This document shows positions 7,969-16,566 of a stretch of 64,000 bases of DNA, one piece after another. Under the pieces are notes generated by a model that had not been told where the DNA came from, made no database searches, and saw only the letters and a list, made by a program, of their open reading frames with translations. This DNA is from Marvinbryantia formatexigens DSM 14469 (lineage in GTDB: Bacteria > Bacillota > Clostridia > Lachnospirales > Lachnospiraceae): contig NZ_CP102268.1 of assembly GCF_025148285.1 (NCBI RefSeq), positions 2,397,001 through 2,461,000 on the forward strand, written 5' to 3'. Position 1 is the first letter of the stretch. Each line of letters begins with the position of its first letter. Position numbers and translations under genes: made by a program.

Positions 7969-8227
7969 CCTCAATGACCTGTATTTCTAAAAAATCGAAC
8001 GGAATCTGTTCGATGAAATTGTCCTGGGTGAACCGCGTCTTGCTGTGGCGCTGGAATTCGCGGATGTTGGAGTCCAGCCAGATGGGCTTGCCCAGGTCAA
8101 ACTGTGTGCAGATTTCGTCAAGCGCACGGAAAATTTTGTGGGTGCGGGTATCCTGTGAATCGTCGCAGATGGTGGTATCCCGCTGCAGACGGTTGTCCTG
8201 CCAGATTTTTCCCCATAAACGGAACAT
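7964..8227 (-). CDS. Small conserved protein of unknown function
   Basis: An 87-residue soluble protein beginning MFRLWGKIW and ending in an acidic tail (FLEIQVIEE). It has no signal peptide or membrane segment. The region IFRALDEICTQFDLGKPIWLD is reminiscent of a small conserved family seen in Clostridia, but I cannot assign a function. The start is supported by GAGAGG about 7 bp upstream. It lies 17 bp downstream of the serine hydrolase gene on the same strand and is probably co-transcribed with it. Confidence 0.7.
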   Translation of the reverse strand: MFRLWGKIWQDNRLQRDTTICDDSQDTRTHKIFRALDEICTQFDLGKPIWLDSNIREFQRHSKTRFTQDNFIEQIPFDFLEIQVIEE

Positions 8228-8244
8228 AATGTTTTCTCCTCTCG

Positions 8245-9678
8245 TTACTCTTCTGTTTCAACGGAGACTTCCGCCCATCCGTCGTCTGTCAAATCTACTG
8301 CAACGCTCCATTCTACTTCGCCGGAAGCGTTGTGAACGGCATAGGGAACCAGCAGCCCGTTTTCGGACGGTTCTGCGGAGGAATCCGTTTCTGTGAGAAC
8401 ATACGAAGCATTTTCCTGCGTGGGTTCCACGAGAACATACGGGTCACTTTCCTGTGCGGGTTCCACGAGAACATACGGAACATTTTCCTGTGCTGCATCC
8501 ACAAGAACATACCGGTCACTTTCCGGCTCCGCTTCCACAAGAACATATTCGTCGGGATAGAGTGCATTTCCGCAAAAATAATTGTAAATCAGCCGCGTAA
8601 CCTCGTGGATATGTTCCACGGCAGCGTCCGTATCGGTTAAATCAGTTGACATAATACAGAAGATATAATCGCCGTATGGCGTGTAAATGATTGCCGCGTC
8701 GTTTTCGGTGTCGTCCACCTCGCCGGTTTTGTGGGAGATGTGCACGCCTTCCGGAAGCCCGTCCGGAATTTTGTAATTTACCTGCTGACGGTTTAACAGT
8801 GTTTCGAAGCGGAAGGAATAAAAGTGCGAAACCAGCTCGCCGTTGTAAATCATTTCCAGCAGGCGTCCGCAGTCCGCCGGGGAGGTCATGTTGACGCGCC
8901 CGTCAGAGACCCAGAGAGACGGATCGGCGATGCCGTTTACCTGCTGCGTGCTGGAGAAGCCGTAACGCGCGATAAAATCATTTACCTTTGCAAGTCCGGT
9001 CTGGAAATCACCGCTTTCGTCGCACAGCTGGCGCACCAGTACATTGGAGGATTCGTTGTCGCTGACGGTAATCATGGCGTCCAGCGAGGACAGAATCGTA
9101 TCCGTTTCCTGCAGATTGCCGAGAGCAATCTGCTCGTAAATAGCGCCCGCAATGTAGAGCTTAATCAGACTGGCGGATTCCATGCTGTGCTCGTTGATTT
9201 CCATCGTTCTGCCGGACGAGAGGTCCTTCAGATAAACGGACCAGTCCCCCTGATAAGAGGAGAGCATTTCTGTAATTTCCTCCTCCAGGGATGTCCACGA
9301 ACGGCGCATGATCAGATTCCCGTTGACGGAATGAAGCTCATAGCCGCTGTTTGGCATGTAATTCGGAATGTTGTTCATACTGTTCAGGAAAAAAGAGCCG
9401 GTGTAAAGGAGCGGCGGCAGATTTCCAAAAGCCTCCAGCAGGTCCTCTCTTGTAAGAAGCCGCGCCGGAGTATCCGCGGATGAGCCGCTGTCTTCTTCTG
9501 CGGACCCGGAGGCATCCGCGGATGTCCGGGAGCGCAGATCGGGCCATTCCGACAGGACAGTGTCCGTCAGACCTTCGGCGGCGCTTTCTATGGCAAAAAC
9601 GGACTGCAGCGGACCGGCGGCAAAAATAAGCGCACTCAGGGCGCAGCCGTACAATTTTGGCAGATTTCTTAAAAACAT
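8245..9678 (-). CDS. Exported class A beta-lactamase-like serine hydrolase
   Basis: A 477-residue protein with an N-terminal signal sequence (about residues 5-30, ending VFA-IES). The beta-lactamase/transpeptidase fold is shown by S170-LI-K173 (SxxK), S206-D-N208 (SDN) and K317-T-G319 (KTG). A low-complexity Ser/Ala/Asp linker (about 50-70) precedes it. Residues 378-430 contain four to five copies of a 12-residue repeat YVLVEPAQESDP, an unusual feature. The omega-loop glutamate of true class A beta-lactamases is not obvious, so a cell-wall or peptide hydrolase is as likely as resistance. It is secreted or membrane-tethered. Confidence 0.85.
   Translation of the reverse strand: MFLRNLPKLYGCALSALIFAAGPLQSVFAIESAAEGLTDTVLSEWPDLRSRTSADASGSAEEDSGSSADTPARLLTREDLLEAFGNLPPLLYTGSFFLNSMNNIPNYMPNSGYELHSVNGNLIMRRSWTSLEEEITEMLSSYQGDWSVYLKDLSSGRTMEINEHSMESASLIKLYIAGAIYEQIALGNLQETDTILSSLDAMITVSDNESSNVLVRQLCDESGDFQTGLAKVNDFIARYGFSSTQQVNGIADPSLWVSDGRVNMTSPADCGRLLEMIYNGELVSHFYSFRFETLLNRQQVNYKIPDGLPEGVHISHKTGEVDDTENDAAIIYTPYGDYIFCIMSTDLTDTDAAVEHIHEVTRLIYNYFCGNALYPDEYVLVEAEPESDRYVLVDAAQENVPYVLVEPAQESDPYVLVEPTQENASYVLTETDSSAEPSENGLLVPYAVHNASGEVEWSVAVDLTDDGWAEVSVETEE
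8398..8550 (-). repeat. 36-bp coding tandem repeat in the serine hydrolase gene
   Basis: Four to five imperfect 36-bp units encode YVLVExxxExxx. Copies differ mainly in the acidic/amide positions, while YVLV is constant. Slippage here would change the protein length by 12 residues without a frameshift. Confidence 0.75.
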
Positions 9679-9768
9679 TGCGTTAATCCTCCCCTTTTCA
9701 GACCATACATAAAAATATCATACACGAAAGCGGTTTTTTTGTAAATAAAATAATTGGGGTGTCCGTGG

Positions 9769-10980
9769 TCAGGGGTTTAATAAACGCAGAATCCTCAGCG
9801 ATAGCTGCAGGGAAAGGCAGGTTTCTTCGTCCTCGAAGGAAAAAGAAAACAGCTCCTCCATTTTGGAAATTCTGTAATACATGGAGTTTTTATGTACACA
9901 CGCTTCTTTTGCCGCTTTGTTAATATTTTTTCCGCAATTCAGATAAATGATTAAGTCATTGAGATATTCCGTATGGTATTGCTGATCATAGGAGCGTATG
10001 GCAAGCACGACCGGGTCGCAGAGAAAATGCAAATCGATTTCTTTTTCGGCATACAGCAATAGCTGGTAGATTTTCAGGTTTTTGTACAAACACAGCCGCC
10101 CCTCCATTTTAATAAGACCGGCAATGCGGATGGAATCGGAAGCCTGCTGATAATAAACCGGAAGATTCTGCAGACCGGAAATGAGATTGCTGACGCCGAT
10201 CCGGTAGTCGGTGCTCGTTTCGTAGCCGGAAAGATTCTTTTCCAGAAGATGATGTTCTATGACCGCCTCGGAGGTCAGCAGGATTAACTGGTTTTTATAT
10301 ACGATGCTCAGCGTGTCCGGGAGATTCTGTGCCAAATATTCCCGGATATAAAAAATACTGGTCTGTACCGTGCTGCTCAGAAAATCAATGATTACCAGAT
10401 GCATCTGCGGCGGAAGATGAAGCTGCAGGCATTTCAGCCGCATCTGCAGCTCCTGTTCGTCTGTCAGATTCCCTTCCAGCAAATCGGCAAGCAGCGTATA
10501 GTACGGGATTTCGTAAGGCTTCGATATGCCTCTGTACAGCATTTCATACGAAATGACCTTGCACAGGAGAACCAGCAGATCATTATCCTCTGCGCAGAAA
10601 TCACGCCTGCTTCCGTATATACAGACGTGTCCCAGCACATGGCTTCCGTCACGGATCCTGGCGGCCAGGAAAGGAAATTCCGCAAAAGAATATTTCCCGA
10701 TAAGCGGCTCGTCCGTGGAATAGATTCTGGCAAAATCCCCGGTGCGCATAATCTGAATCATCTGTTCGGGGATGCTGTAATTGTAATTTTTTACATACTC
10801 CCAGAAATCATCGTATGTTGCATCATGGTCGCTATAGCATAAGATTTTATATCCCAGGTCGCAGATGAAGACAGAATTGCCGAAAAGCTCTGCGGCGGTA
10901 TCGACGATGTGCTGCATACCGCACCGGTCAATTAATGCCTTCATCAGTTTCGTTTCTTTTTGTTCATAATTTTTATCCAT
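9769..10980 (-). CDS. PucR/CdaR-type transcriptional regulator
   Basis: A 403-residue cytosolic protein. The C-terminal about 55 residues (NKAAKEACVHKNSMYYRISKME, then EDEETCLSLQLSLRIL) match the PucR-type helix-turn-helix, where sugar-diacid and purine regulators bind DNA. The N-terminal 280 residues look like a sensory region with no recognised ligand domain. In family members this region responds to a small metabolite. It is followed by two LysR genes on the same strand, each apparently separately expressed. No obvious target operon adjoins it. Confidence 0.8.
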   Translation of the reverse strand: MDKNYEQKETKLMKALIDRCGMQHIVDTAAELFGNSVFICDLGYKILCYSDHDATYDDFWEYVKNYNYSIPEQMIQIMRTGDFARIYSTDEPLIGKYSFAEFPFLAARIRDGSHVLGHVCIYGSRRDFCAEDNDLLVLLCKVISYEMLYRGISKPYEIPYYTLLADLLEGNLTDEQELQMRLKCLQLHLPPQMHLVIIDFLSSTVQTSIFYIREYLAQNLPDTLSIVYKNQLILLTSEAVIEHHLLEKNLSGYETSTDYRIGVSNLISGLQNLPVYYQQASDSIRIAGLIKMEGRLCLYKNLKIYQLLLYAEKEIDLHFLCDPVVLAIRSYDQQYHTEYLNDLIIYLNCGKNINKAAKEACVHKNSMYYRISKMEELFSFSFEDEETCLSLQLSLRILRLLNP

Positions 10981-11005
10981 GACAGTTACTCCTTAAATCA
11001 TTTTA

Positions 11006-11872
11006 TCACCTGGAAAACAGCTTTAAAAATTTGTCCAGCGCGGAGCTGGTATTACGTTTGTGATAAAAAACCCCGAATGAGAGCTCTATATTTTCGGAAA
11101 GAGGCACGGCGGCGTATTCCGGAGAATCCAGGGTCAGTATCTGCGGAAGCACGGAAATTCCAAAACCGGACGCGGCAAGACAGTGCGCAATCTCAATACT
11201 GTTGCAGTAAAGGATTTTGTCCGCGGCATGATGTCCGGACAGCCGCCGCTGGAAGGCGGAGGTGGAAAGCGGGGCGTTTAGCGGATTGCAGGCGATAATG
11301 GTCGTATCCTTTAAATCCTCCAGAGAAACGCTGTCCCGTCCGGCAAAGGGGTGCGTTTTCGGCATCAGGCATATCATCCTGTCCTTTTGCAGCTCGATAA
11401 AGTGGATGCTGGTTTTTTTAGGCATATTTTCTCTGTAATAAAAAAGAACATCTAATTTGTTCTCCAGAAAAAGATTCAGAACGATTTTATAGCCAGGACA
11501 TTCGATATCCGGGCGGATATCCGGAAATTCAGAATGAAATCTTGTTAAAACCGGCGTCAAGAAAAAAAGCGCCGCGGGATTGCTCAGTCCGATGCGGATA
11601 GAATCAGAGTTTACATATTGCTTCTGCACGCGGGTGATGGCCGCCTCCGATTTCATGACGATATCTTTGGCGTCCTTATAAAAAGACATCCCGGAAGGCG
11701 TAAGCTCTACATGCCGGGTGGAACGGATGAAAAGCGCTACGCCAAGCTCGTGCTCCAGCGTGTTGATCTGCTTTGCGACTGCCGGCTGGGAGATGTAGAG
11801 CGCCTCGGCAGCTCTTGCAAAGCTCAGATTTTCGGCGACCAGGATAAAGCACTTTAAATTGTCGATGGTCAT
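11006..11872 (-). CDS. LysR family transcriptional regulator
   Basis: A 288-residue LysR regulator. I chose the internal ATG (MTIDNLKCFI) because AAAGGGGG lies 6 bp upstream, and the longer frame would start inside that site. Residues 1-60 contain the winged helix-turn-helix (FARAAEALYISQPAVAKQINTLEHELG). Residues about 90-288 form the periplasmic-binding-protein-like effector domain. It is related to the next LysR gene and probably arose by duplication. The effector is unknown. Confidence 0.88.
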   Translation of the reverse strand: MTIDNLKCFILVAENLSFARAAEALYISQPAVAKQINTLEHELGVALFIRSTRHVELTPSGMSFYKDAKDIVMKSEAAITRVQKQYVNSDSIRIGLSNPAALFFLTPVLTRFHSEFPDIRPDIECPGYKIVLNLFLENKLDVLFYYRENMPKKTSIHFIELQKDRMICLMPKTHPFAGRDSVSLEDLKDTTIIACNPLNAPLSTSAFQRRLSGHHAADKILYCNSIEIAHCLAASGFGISVLPQILTLDSPEYAAVPLSENIELSFGVFYHKRNTSSALDKFLKLFSR

Positions 11873-11929
11873 TTCATTGCCCCCTTTCATAACCGCCTGT
11901 TATGAATAATAGCATATTTTTCATGAGAA

Positions 11930-12808
11930 TCAGCGGATTACGGTGTCGTTGATAATGGAGATAAATTTTTTCAGTATGCCGCCGGAAGAAGCGCTTTTGT
12001 AGAAAAAGCCATAGGAGAGCGGTTCTGTATTTTTCAGAGGAACGTAGCTTATTTCGGAAGTCATGTAATTCAGTCTGGGCAGCACAGAGCATCCGTATCC
12101 GGCTCTGATCAGCGTGAGAAGAACCTGCAGGCTTTCGCAGATATAGGTGCATTCCGGCGCAACATGCTGGCTGAGCTGCTCCCGGATAGCCACTGCCCTG
12201 GAGGGAATGGCATAGGAATCACAGATAATAATGCCTTCCGAATAGAGCTCCTGCACATCAATTTCTGACCTCCGGGCGAAAGGGTGTCCGTCTGGCAGCG
12301 CACAGCAGAGCGGGATTTTGATAAGCTCCTGGTAGATGATTTCATCCTTGAGCGGAATATCGTCTTTAAAACCAAACAGCAGCTCCAGCTCATTCTGATA
12401 AAAGAGATTCAGAATGGCGCGGTGGGGAATGACCCGTATAAACGGATGCAGCTCAGGCATCTGTTCCCGGCAGGGCTTCAGAACCTGACAGAGAAAGTCG
12501 AGAACGGCATCGTTTTCGCAGCCAATGGTTAATACCTGCACGTCGGAAGTATTGCTGCGCTGTATTTTTTCTGTGGCAAGCCTCAGTCTGCCCACAACGT
12601 TTTTGGCGTCTTCGAGAAAGCAGAGCCCGGCGGGCGTGAGCGTAACGGTTCTGGTCGTGCGGTGTAATAATTTCGTTCCCAGCTCTTCCTCCAGAGAGTG
12701 AATCTGGCGTGATACGGCGGACTGGGTGATGTTGAGGATTTCGGCGGCGCGCGCAAAATTCAGATTTTCCGCCACCTGGATAAAGCTTTCTAATTGTGCA
12801 GTATTCAT
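11930..12808 (-). CDS. LysR family transcriptional regulator
   Basis: A 292-residue LysR regulator starting MNTAQLESFIQVAENLNF, with the canonical helix-turn-helix (ARAAEILNITQSAVSRQIHSLEEELG) and effector-binding domain. It lies upstream of the related LysR gene with a 57-bp gap. It is divergent from the MarR gene, separated by 206 bp. LysR proteins often control a divergent neighbour, which here would be MarR rather than an enzyme. Confidence 0.9.
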   Translation of the reverse strand: MNTAQLESFIQVAENLNFARAAEILNITQSAVSRQIHSLEEELGTKLLHRTTRTVTLTPAGLCFLEDAKNVVGRLRLATEKIQRSNTSDVQVLTIGCENDAVLDFLCQVLKPCREQMPELHPFIRVIPHRAILNLFYQNELELLFGFKDDIPLKDEIIYQELIKIPLCCALPDGHPFARRSEIDVQELYSEGIIICDSYAIPSRAVAIREQLSQHVAPECTYICESLQVLLTLIRAGYGCSVLPRLNYMTSEISYVPLKNTEPLSYGFFYKSASSGGILKKFISIINDTVIR

Positions 12809-12931
12809 TCTTCCTACCTCGATTAATGCGGTTTTGTCATTGATAATACCATTTATTCACTTCACTTTCAAGAAGAAATATGATTAAATATTCTTTGAAA
12901 GAAAATAGTTTGACTGTAAGTAGTTTGGCGG

Positions 12932-12957
12932 GGCTTCGTACAGAAGCCTGTTTTTTT
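12932..12957 (+). terminator. Terminator-like hairpin in the leader of the MarR gene
   Basis: ggcttc (12932-12937) and gaagcc (12943-12948) form a stem followed by tgttttttt. It sits about 60 bp upstream of the MarR gene, with no gene reading into it from the left on this strand. It may be an attenuator. A second hairpin (cagcacc/ggtgctg, 12969-12993) follows it. Confidence 0.5.
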
Positions 12958-13014
12958 ACAAATATATCAGCACCCGGAGCAGACAGGTGCTGATACACGG
13001 GAGTGATAGGGAAA

Positions 13015-13473
13015 ATGTCGGAAAAGCAATGTGCGGGCGCAGTCCTGGGACTGGCGAACCAGATTCGCAGAAAATTTAATATGATAACCGACAAAAATGC
13101 AACACAGACCCATATTCTGTATTTTCTTTTTCATGATGGCGCGTGCAGGAAAATCTATCAGAAGGATATAGAGGAGGCGCTGAACATCAAAAGCGCCAGT
13201 CTTTCCGTGCAGCTGAAAAAAATGGAGAAGAGCAATATGATTGCCCGCAGAAAGGTTTCCGGCGACGACCGGTTAAAGGAGGTCTGCCCGGCGCCGGCAG
13301 GCATCGCTTTAAAAGAGCAAATCAATGATGAAATCAATCTGCTGGAGGATATTCTGACGGAGGGAATCTGCAAAAAAGATTTGGACACATTTTATGATGT
13401 GGTACGGAAAATGTCCGAAAATATATCGTCCAATGAAAAAAACTATGTGCACAGGGGAGGCGGAAAACAGTGA
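13015..13473 (+). CDS. MarR family transcriptional regulator
   Basis: A 152-residue winged-helix regulator. The region YQKDIEEALNIKSASLSVQLKKMEKSNMI is the recognition helix segment, and VSGDDRLKEV is the wing with the D-R-x3 motif of MarR proteins. I prefer the ATG at 13015 (MSEKQ), with GGGAG upstream; a GTG at 13003 is possible. MarR proteins usually repress their own promoter and a drug- or stress-related neighbour. No such gene follows immediately, only short proteins. Confidence 0.85.
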   Translation: MSEKQCAGAVLGLANQIRRKFNMITDKNATQTHILYFLFHDGACRKIYQKDIEEALNIKSASLSVQLKKMEKSNMIARRKVSGDDRLKEVCPAPAGIALKEQINDEINLLEDILTEGICKKDLDTFYDVVRKMSENISSNEKNYVHRGGGKQ

Positions 13474-13560
13474 AAGCATTGAAAACCAGCAAAACGCTGT
13501 AAAGAACAGAAAGTCTGACAGACAGAGAGTATACAGAGCAGAATAAAGGAGGAAAAAAGG

Positions 13561-13713
13561 ATGAACAATCAGGAAAAAGTGCGGTTATTAAAACAGAGGC
13601 TTCAAAATCTGGAAATCAGCGGAAAAGAGAACGGAGGTGTGCAAAGAAGAATCCGGAGAGACATACGGAATCTGGAGAAGGGCATGACGGAGGAGGAACG
13701 CCGGAGCTGTTAA
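13561..13713 (+). CDS. Small charged protein, 50 residues
   Basis: A short ORF starting MNNQEKVRLLKQRL and ending EEERRSC. A full AAAGGAGG ribosome-binding site stands 8 bp before the ATG, which is the main reason to accept it. It is highly charged and predicted helical, with no membrane segment. It lies between the MarR and HEAT-repeat genes and is probably transcribed with them. The function is unknown. Confidence 0.6.
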   Translation: MNNQEKVRLLKQRLQNLEISGKENGGVQRRIRRDIRNLEKGMTEEERRSC

Positions 13714-13777
13714 AGGAAGATGGTGCAGAAAAGCGCATCGCCGGAAGGAATAAGACAAGAAAGGGAAGGACAGAGAA

Positions 13778-14110
13778 ATGGGAAAACTGGATAAGATTCA
13801 AAAATATGTAAAAAAGGGAAAGGCAGATAAGCTCGCTGCAATCGCTTACGAGAAAGATAAAGAAGCCCGCCTGGCGGCGATTGAAGGGCTTGGAGAGCTG
13901 ATCAGCGATGAAAAAGCATTAAATACCCTGGTGGCGATACTGGAAGATGAGGACGCGGATGTCCGCAGAGCCGTTGCCACTGCCCTTGGAAAGTCAGAAG
14001 GAAGCTACGTGGAAACACAGTTGCGTTACTGTCTGGGACATGAAAAGGATGAGACGGTACTGGAGGCAGCAAGAAAATCCCTGGAAAGAATTAAAGAAAA
14101 GAAAGCATAA
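13778..14110 (+). CDS. HEAT-repeat protein
   Basis: A 110-residue helical protein with two to three HEAT/PBS-lyase-type repeats: EARLAAIEGLGELISDEKALNTLVAIL, then DADVRRAVATALGKSEG, then DETVLEAARKSLERI. It has no signal or membrane segment, so it is a small cytosolic scaffold. Similar proteins are common in Clostridia, and no enzymatic role is expected. It ends at a clear terminator. Confidence 0.8.
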   Translation: MGKLDKIQKYVKKGKADKLAAIAYEKDKEARLAAIEGLGELISDEKALNTLVAILEDEDADVRRAVATALGKSEGSYVETQLRYCLGHEKDETVLEAARKSLERIKEKKA

Positions 14111-14124
14111 AGAGAAAGAAAAAG

Positions 14125-14156
14125 GCGGTTCACCAACGGGAGTGAGCCGCTTTTTT
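14125..14156 (+). terminator. Intrinsic terminator after the HEAT-repeat gene
   Basis: A stem gcggttcac/gtgagccgc with one G-T pair and an eight-base loop, followed by six T residues. Confidence 0.9.
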
Positions 14157-14187
14157 GTCTGCAAAATATTTCCGGTCAGGACAGGCT

Positions 14188-14334
14188 TTATTTTTTTCTG
14201 CCTGCCAAAAGAGATATAGCGGCAACAAGGCAGGCAACAAGAACATAGAAAAACCAGTCCGGGGCAAATATGCCGACTGCCAGCAATACGATAGCGATAA
14301 TAATGAAAGTAACGGATAACGTGCTTCGTTTCAT
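14188..14334 (-). CDS. Small membrane protein, 48 residues
   Basis: A 48-residue ORF with ribosome-binding site GAGAGGG 6 bp before the ATG. MKRSTLSVTF leads into two hydrophobic segments (IIIAIVLLAVGIFA and FYVLVACLVAAISLLA), ending GRKK. This is a two-helix hairpin with a positive C-terminus, a common format for small Clostridia membrane proteins. It lies between a plus-strand terminator and the cobalamin adenosyltransferase gene. Function unknown. Confidence 0.65.
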   Translation of the reverse strand: MKRSTLSVTFIIIAIVLLAVGIFAPDWFFYVLVACLVAAISLLAGRKK

Positions 14335-14541
14335 AATGGAACCCTCTCTGAAAAAAATCCCCTATATTAAATATAAGTATAGCAGATGGTGGAAGGCTTT
14401 TCAATTCCTGTTTTTTATGATAAGATAAAAGAAATTGTGTGAAAGCTTTGCGGGAAAGAGGGAAAAATGAGAGAGGGCTGCGAAAAAGCCTGCAGGGAGT
14501 TTTGAGGAAAATATAGAAGGATGAAGAAAGGGAGCGGGAAG

Positions 14542-15078
14542 ATGGCGATTAAGACGACAGGACTGGTTCATATTTACTGTGGGGACGGCAAGGGAAAGAC
14601 AACTACCGGCATGGGGCTGTGCGTGCGCGCGGCCGGATATGGCTACCGGGTTCTGATTTATCAGTTTATGAAGAATAACCGCACCAGCGAGCGGAAGGTG
14701 CTGGAAAAGGTGGAAAATATTACGATTGTGGATGGGCTGGAGGAAGAGAAATTCAGCTTTCAGATGACAGAGGAGGAGAAGCGCGAGCGGCGGCTGTTTT
14801 ACGCGCAGCAGTTGAAGACAGTGACGGAAAAGGCGTGCAGGGAGCAGTTTGACGTTCTGTTTCTGGATGAGGTGATTTATACCATCCAGGCGGGATTGCT
14901 GGATGAAGCGCTGGTGCTTGAATTCCTGGACAATAAGCCGGAAAAGCTGGAGGTCATCCTTACCGGACAGGGACCGGATGAGGCGCTGCTGGAGCGGGCG
15001 GATTACGTTTCGGAAATCTGCATGAGAAAGCATCCGTTCCAGAAAGGGCAGCCGGCGCGGGACGGCATTGAGCGCTGA
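14542..15078 (+). CDS. cobO: Corrinoid adenosyltransferase (CobO/BtuR type)
   Basis: A 178-residue protein with the P-loop GDGKGKTT at residues 14-21, the family start GLVHIYCGDGKGKTT, a central VLFLDEVIYTI strand and the conserved TGQGPDEALLERADYVSEI followed by KHPF. CobO enzymes transfer the adenosyl group of ATP to the cobalt of corrinoids to make the coenzyme form, in the cytosol. An ATG seven codons upstream (14521) is possible, but its ribosome-binding site overlaps the codon. No other B12 synthesis gene adjoins it; the B12-controlled operon is 41 kb downstream. Confidence 0.9.
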   Translation: MAIKTTGLVHIYCGDGKGKTTTGMGLCVRAAGYGYRVLIYQFMKNNRTSERKVLEKVENITIVDGLEEEKFSFQMTEEEKRERRLFYAQQLKTVTEKACREQFDVLFLDEVIYTIQAGLLDEALVLEFLDNKPEKLEVILTGQGPDEALLERADYVSEICMRKHPFQKGQPARDGIER

Positions 15079-15257
15079 AAAATCCGCGGGTGTATGGCGG
15101 CGGCCTGCTTTCCTGCATAGCGGCGGCTGAAGAAAGGGCAGAAGCGATGACCAGGCGGCGGTTGGCGGTGCAGCAGTTGCAGGCGCTGGAAACAGTAAGT
15201 GTAAAGAATCTGCTGCAATCAGGAAAATGATTAATGAGAAGAAGACAGGAGGAAATT

Positions 15258-16475
15258 ATGAGAGCATATAAGAGACTGTTAAACTATGTAAAGGTGCACA
15301 CGACGAGCTGTGATGAGAGCGAGACGACGCCCTCGACGCAGCGTCAGTTTGATCTGGGGAACCAGCTTGTACAGGAAATGAAGGAGCTGGGGGTCAGCGA
15401 TGTGCGCATCGATGAAAAATGCTATGTGTACGGCGTGATTCCGGCGACGCCGGGGAAGGAAGACGCTCCGGCAATCGGTTTTATCGCCCACATGGATACG
15501 GCGCCGGATTTTTCGGGTGAAAATGTAAACCCGCAGATAATCGAAAACTATGACGGCGGCGACGTGACGCTGGGCGGGGGAAGAGTGCTGTCAGTAAAGG
15601 ATTTTCCACACCTTGCCGGTCTGCGCGGACGTACGCTGATTACGACGGATGGAACAACGCTTCTGGGCGCGGACGACAAGGCGGGCGTTGCCGAGATTAT
15701 GACGCTGGCGCAGGAGCTTCTGGAGGGGAATCTTCCGCACGGAAAAATCTGCATCGGTTTTACGCCGGATGAGGAGGTCGGGCGAGGCGCCGATTTCTTT
15801 GATGTGGAGGGATTTGGCGCGCAGTTTGCCTATACAATGGACGGCGATGCGGAGAACCAGATCGAATATGAAAACTTCAACGCCTGCGGGGCAGAGGTTA
15901 CTTTTAAGGGGTTTTCCGTGCATCCGGGAAGCAGCAAGGATACAATGATTAATGCTTCCCTGGTGGCGATGGAGTTTAACAATATGCTTCCGTCCGGCGA
16001 TACGCCGCGCGACACCGAAGGATACGAGGGCTTTTTCCACCTCTGCAGCATGAGCGGCGACGTGTCGGACGCGAAGCTGGAATATATTGTGCGCGACCAC
16101 AGCGCGGAAATGTTTGCGTGCCGGAAGGAAACGCTGCGGCACATTACAAAGCTGCTGCAGGAAAAATACGGCAGCGGTGTGGTGACGCTGAAAATTACAG
16201 AGCAGTACCGCAATATGAAAGAGAAGATCGAGCCGTGTATGCATCTTATTGAAAACGCAAAGCAGGCGATTACAGATGCCGGGATGGTGCCAGTCGAGGT
16301 TCCGATTCGCGGCGGCACAGACGGCGCAAGGCTTTCCTATATGGGGCTGCCCTGCCCGAACCTTGGAACCGGCGGTCACGCTTTTCATGGTCCGTATGAG
16401 CATATCACGGTGGAGGGCATGGACCTGGCGGTGGAAGTGATGAAGGGCATTGTGAAACGGTACGCAGAAATATGA
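15258..16475 (+). CDS. pepT: Peptidase T (tripeptide aminopeptidase, M20)
   Basis: A 405-residue M20 metallopeptidase, the usual PepT length. The start MRAYKRLLNYV at 15258 follows AGGAGG at optimal spacing. Visible metal and catalytic residues are the H and D of AHMDTAPD, the D of LLGADDKAG, the EE of PDEEVGRG, and the late H of GGHAFHGPYEH. Residues VHPGSSKDTM mark the dimerisation/lid domain. PepT removes the N-terminal residue from tripeptides in the cytosol. It is followed by tadA after 91 bp. Confidence 0.95.
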   Translation: MRAYKRLLNYVKVHTTSCDESETTPSTQRQFDLGNQLVQEMKELGVSDVRIDEKCYVYGVIPATPGKEDAPAIGFIAHMDTAPDFSGENVNPQIIENYDGGDVTLGGGRVLSVKDFPHLAGLRGRTLITTDGTTLLGADDKAGVAEIMTLAQELLEGNLPHGKICIGFTPDEEVGRGADFFDVEGFGAQFAYTMDGDAENQIEYENFNACGAEVTFKGFSVHPGSSKDTMINASLVAMEFNNMLPSGDTPRDTEGYEGFFHLCSMSGDVSDAKLEYIVRDHSAEMFACRKETLRHITKLLQEKYGSGVVTLKITEQYRNMKEKIEPCMHLIENAKQAITDAGMVPVEVPIRGGTDGARLSYMGLPCPNLGTGGHAFHGPYEHITVEGMDLAVEVMKGIVKRYAEI

Positions 16476-16566
16476 GGAGCCGCATGCCTATTTGGTATGA
16501 GGAATATTCATCTGCTGCGGGACGACGGGAAATGTACACAAAACGGCGGCAGGGAGATACAGGCAC

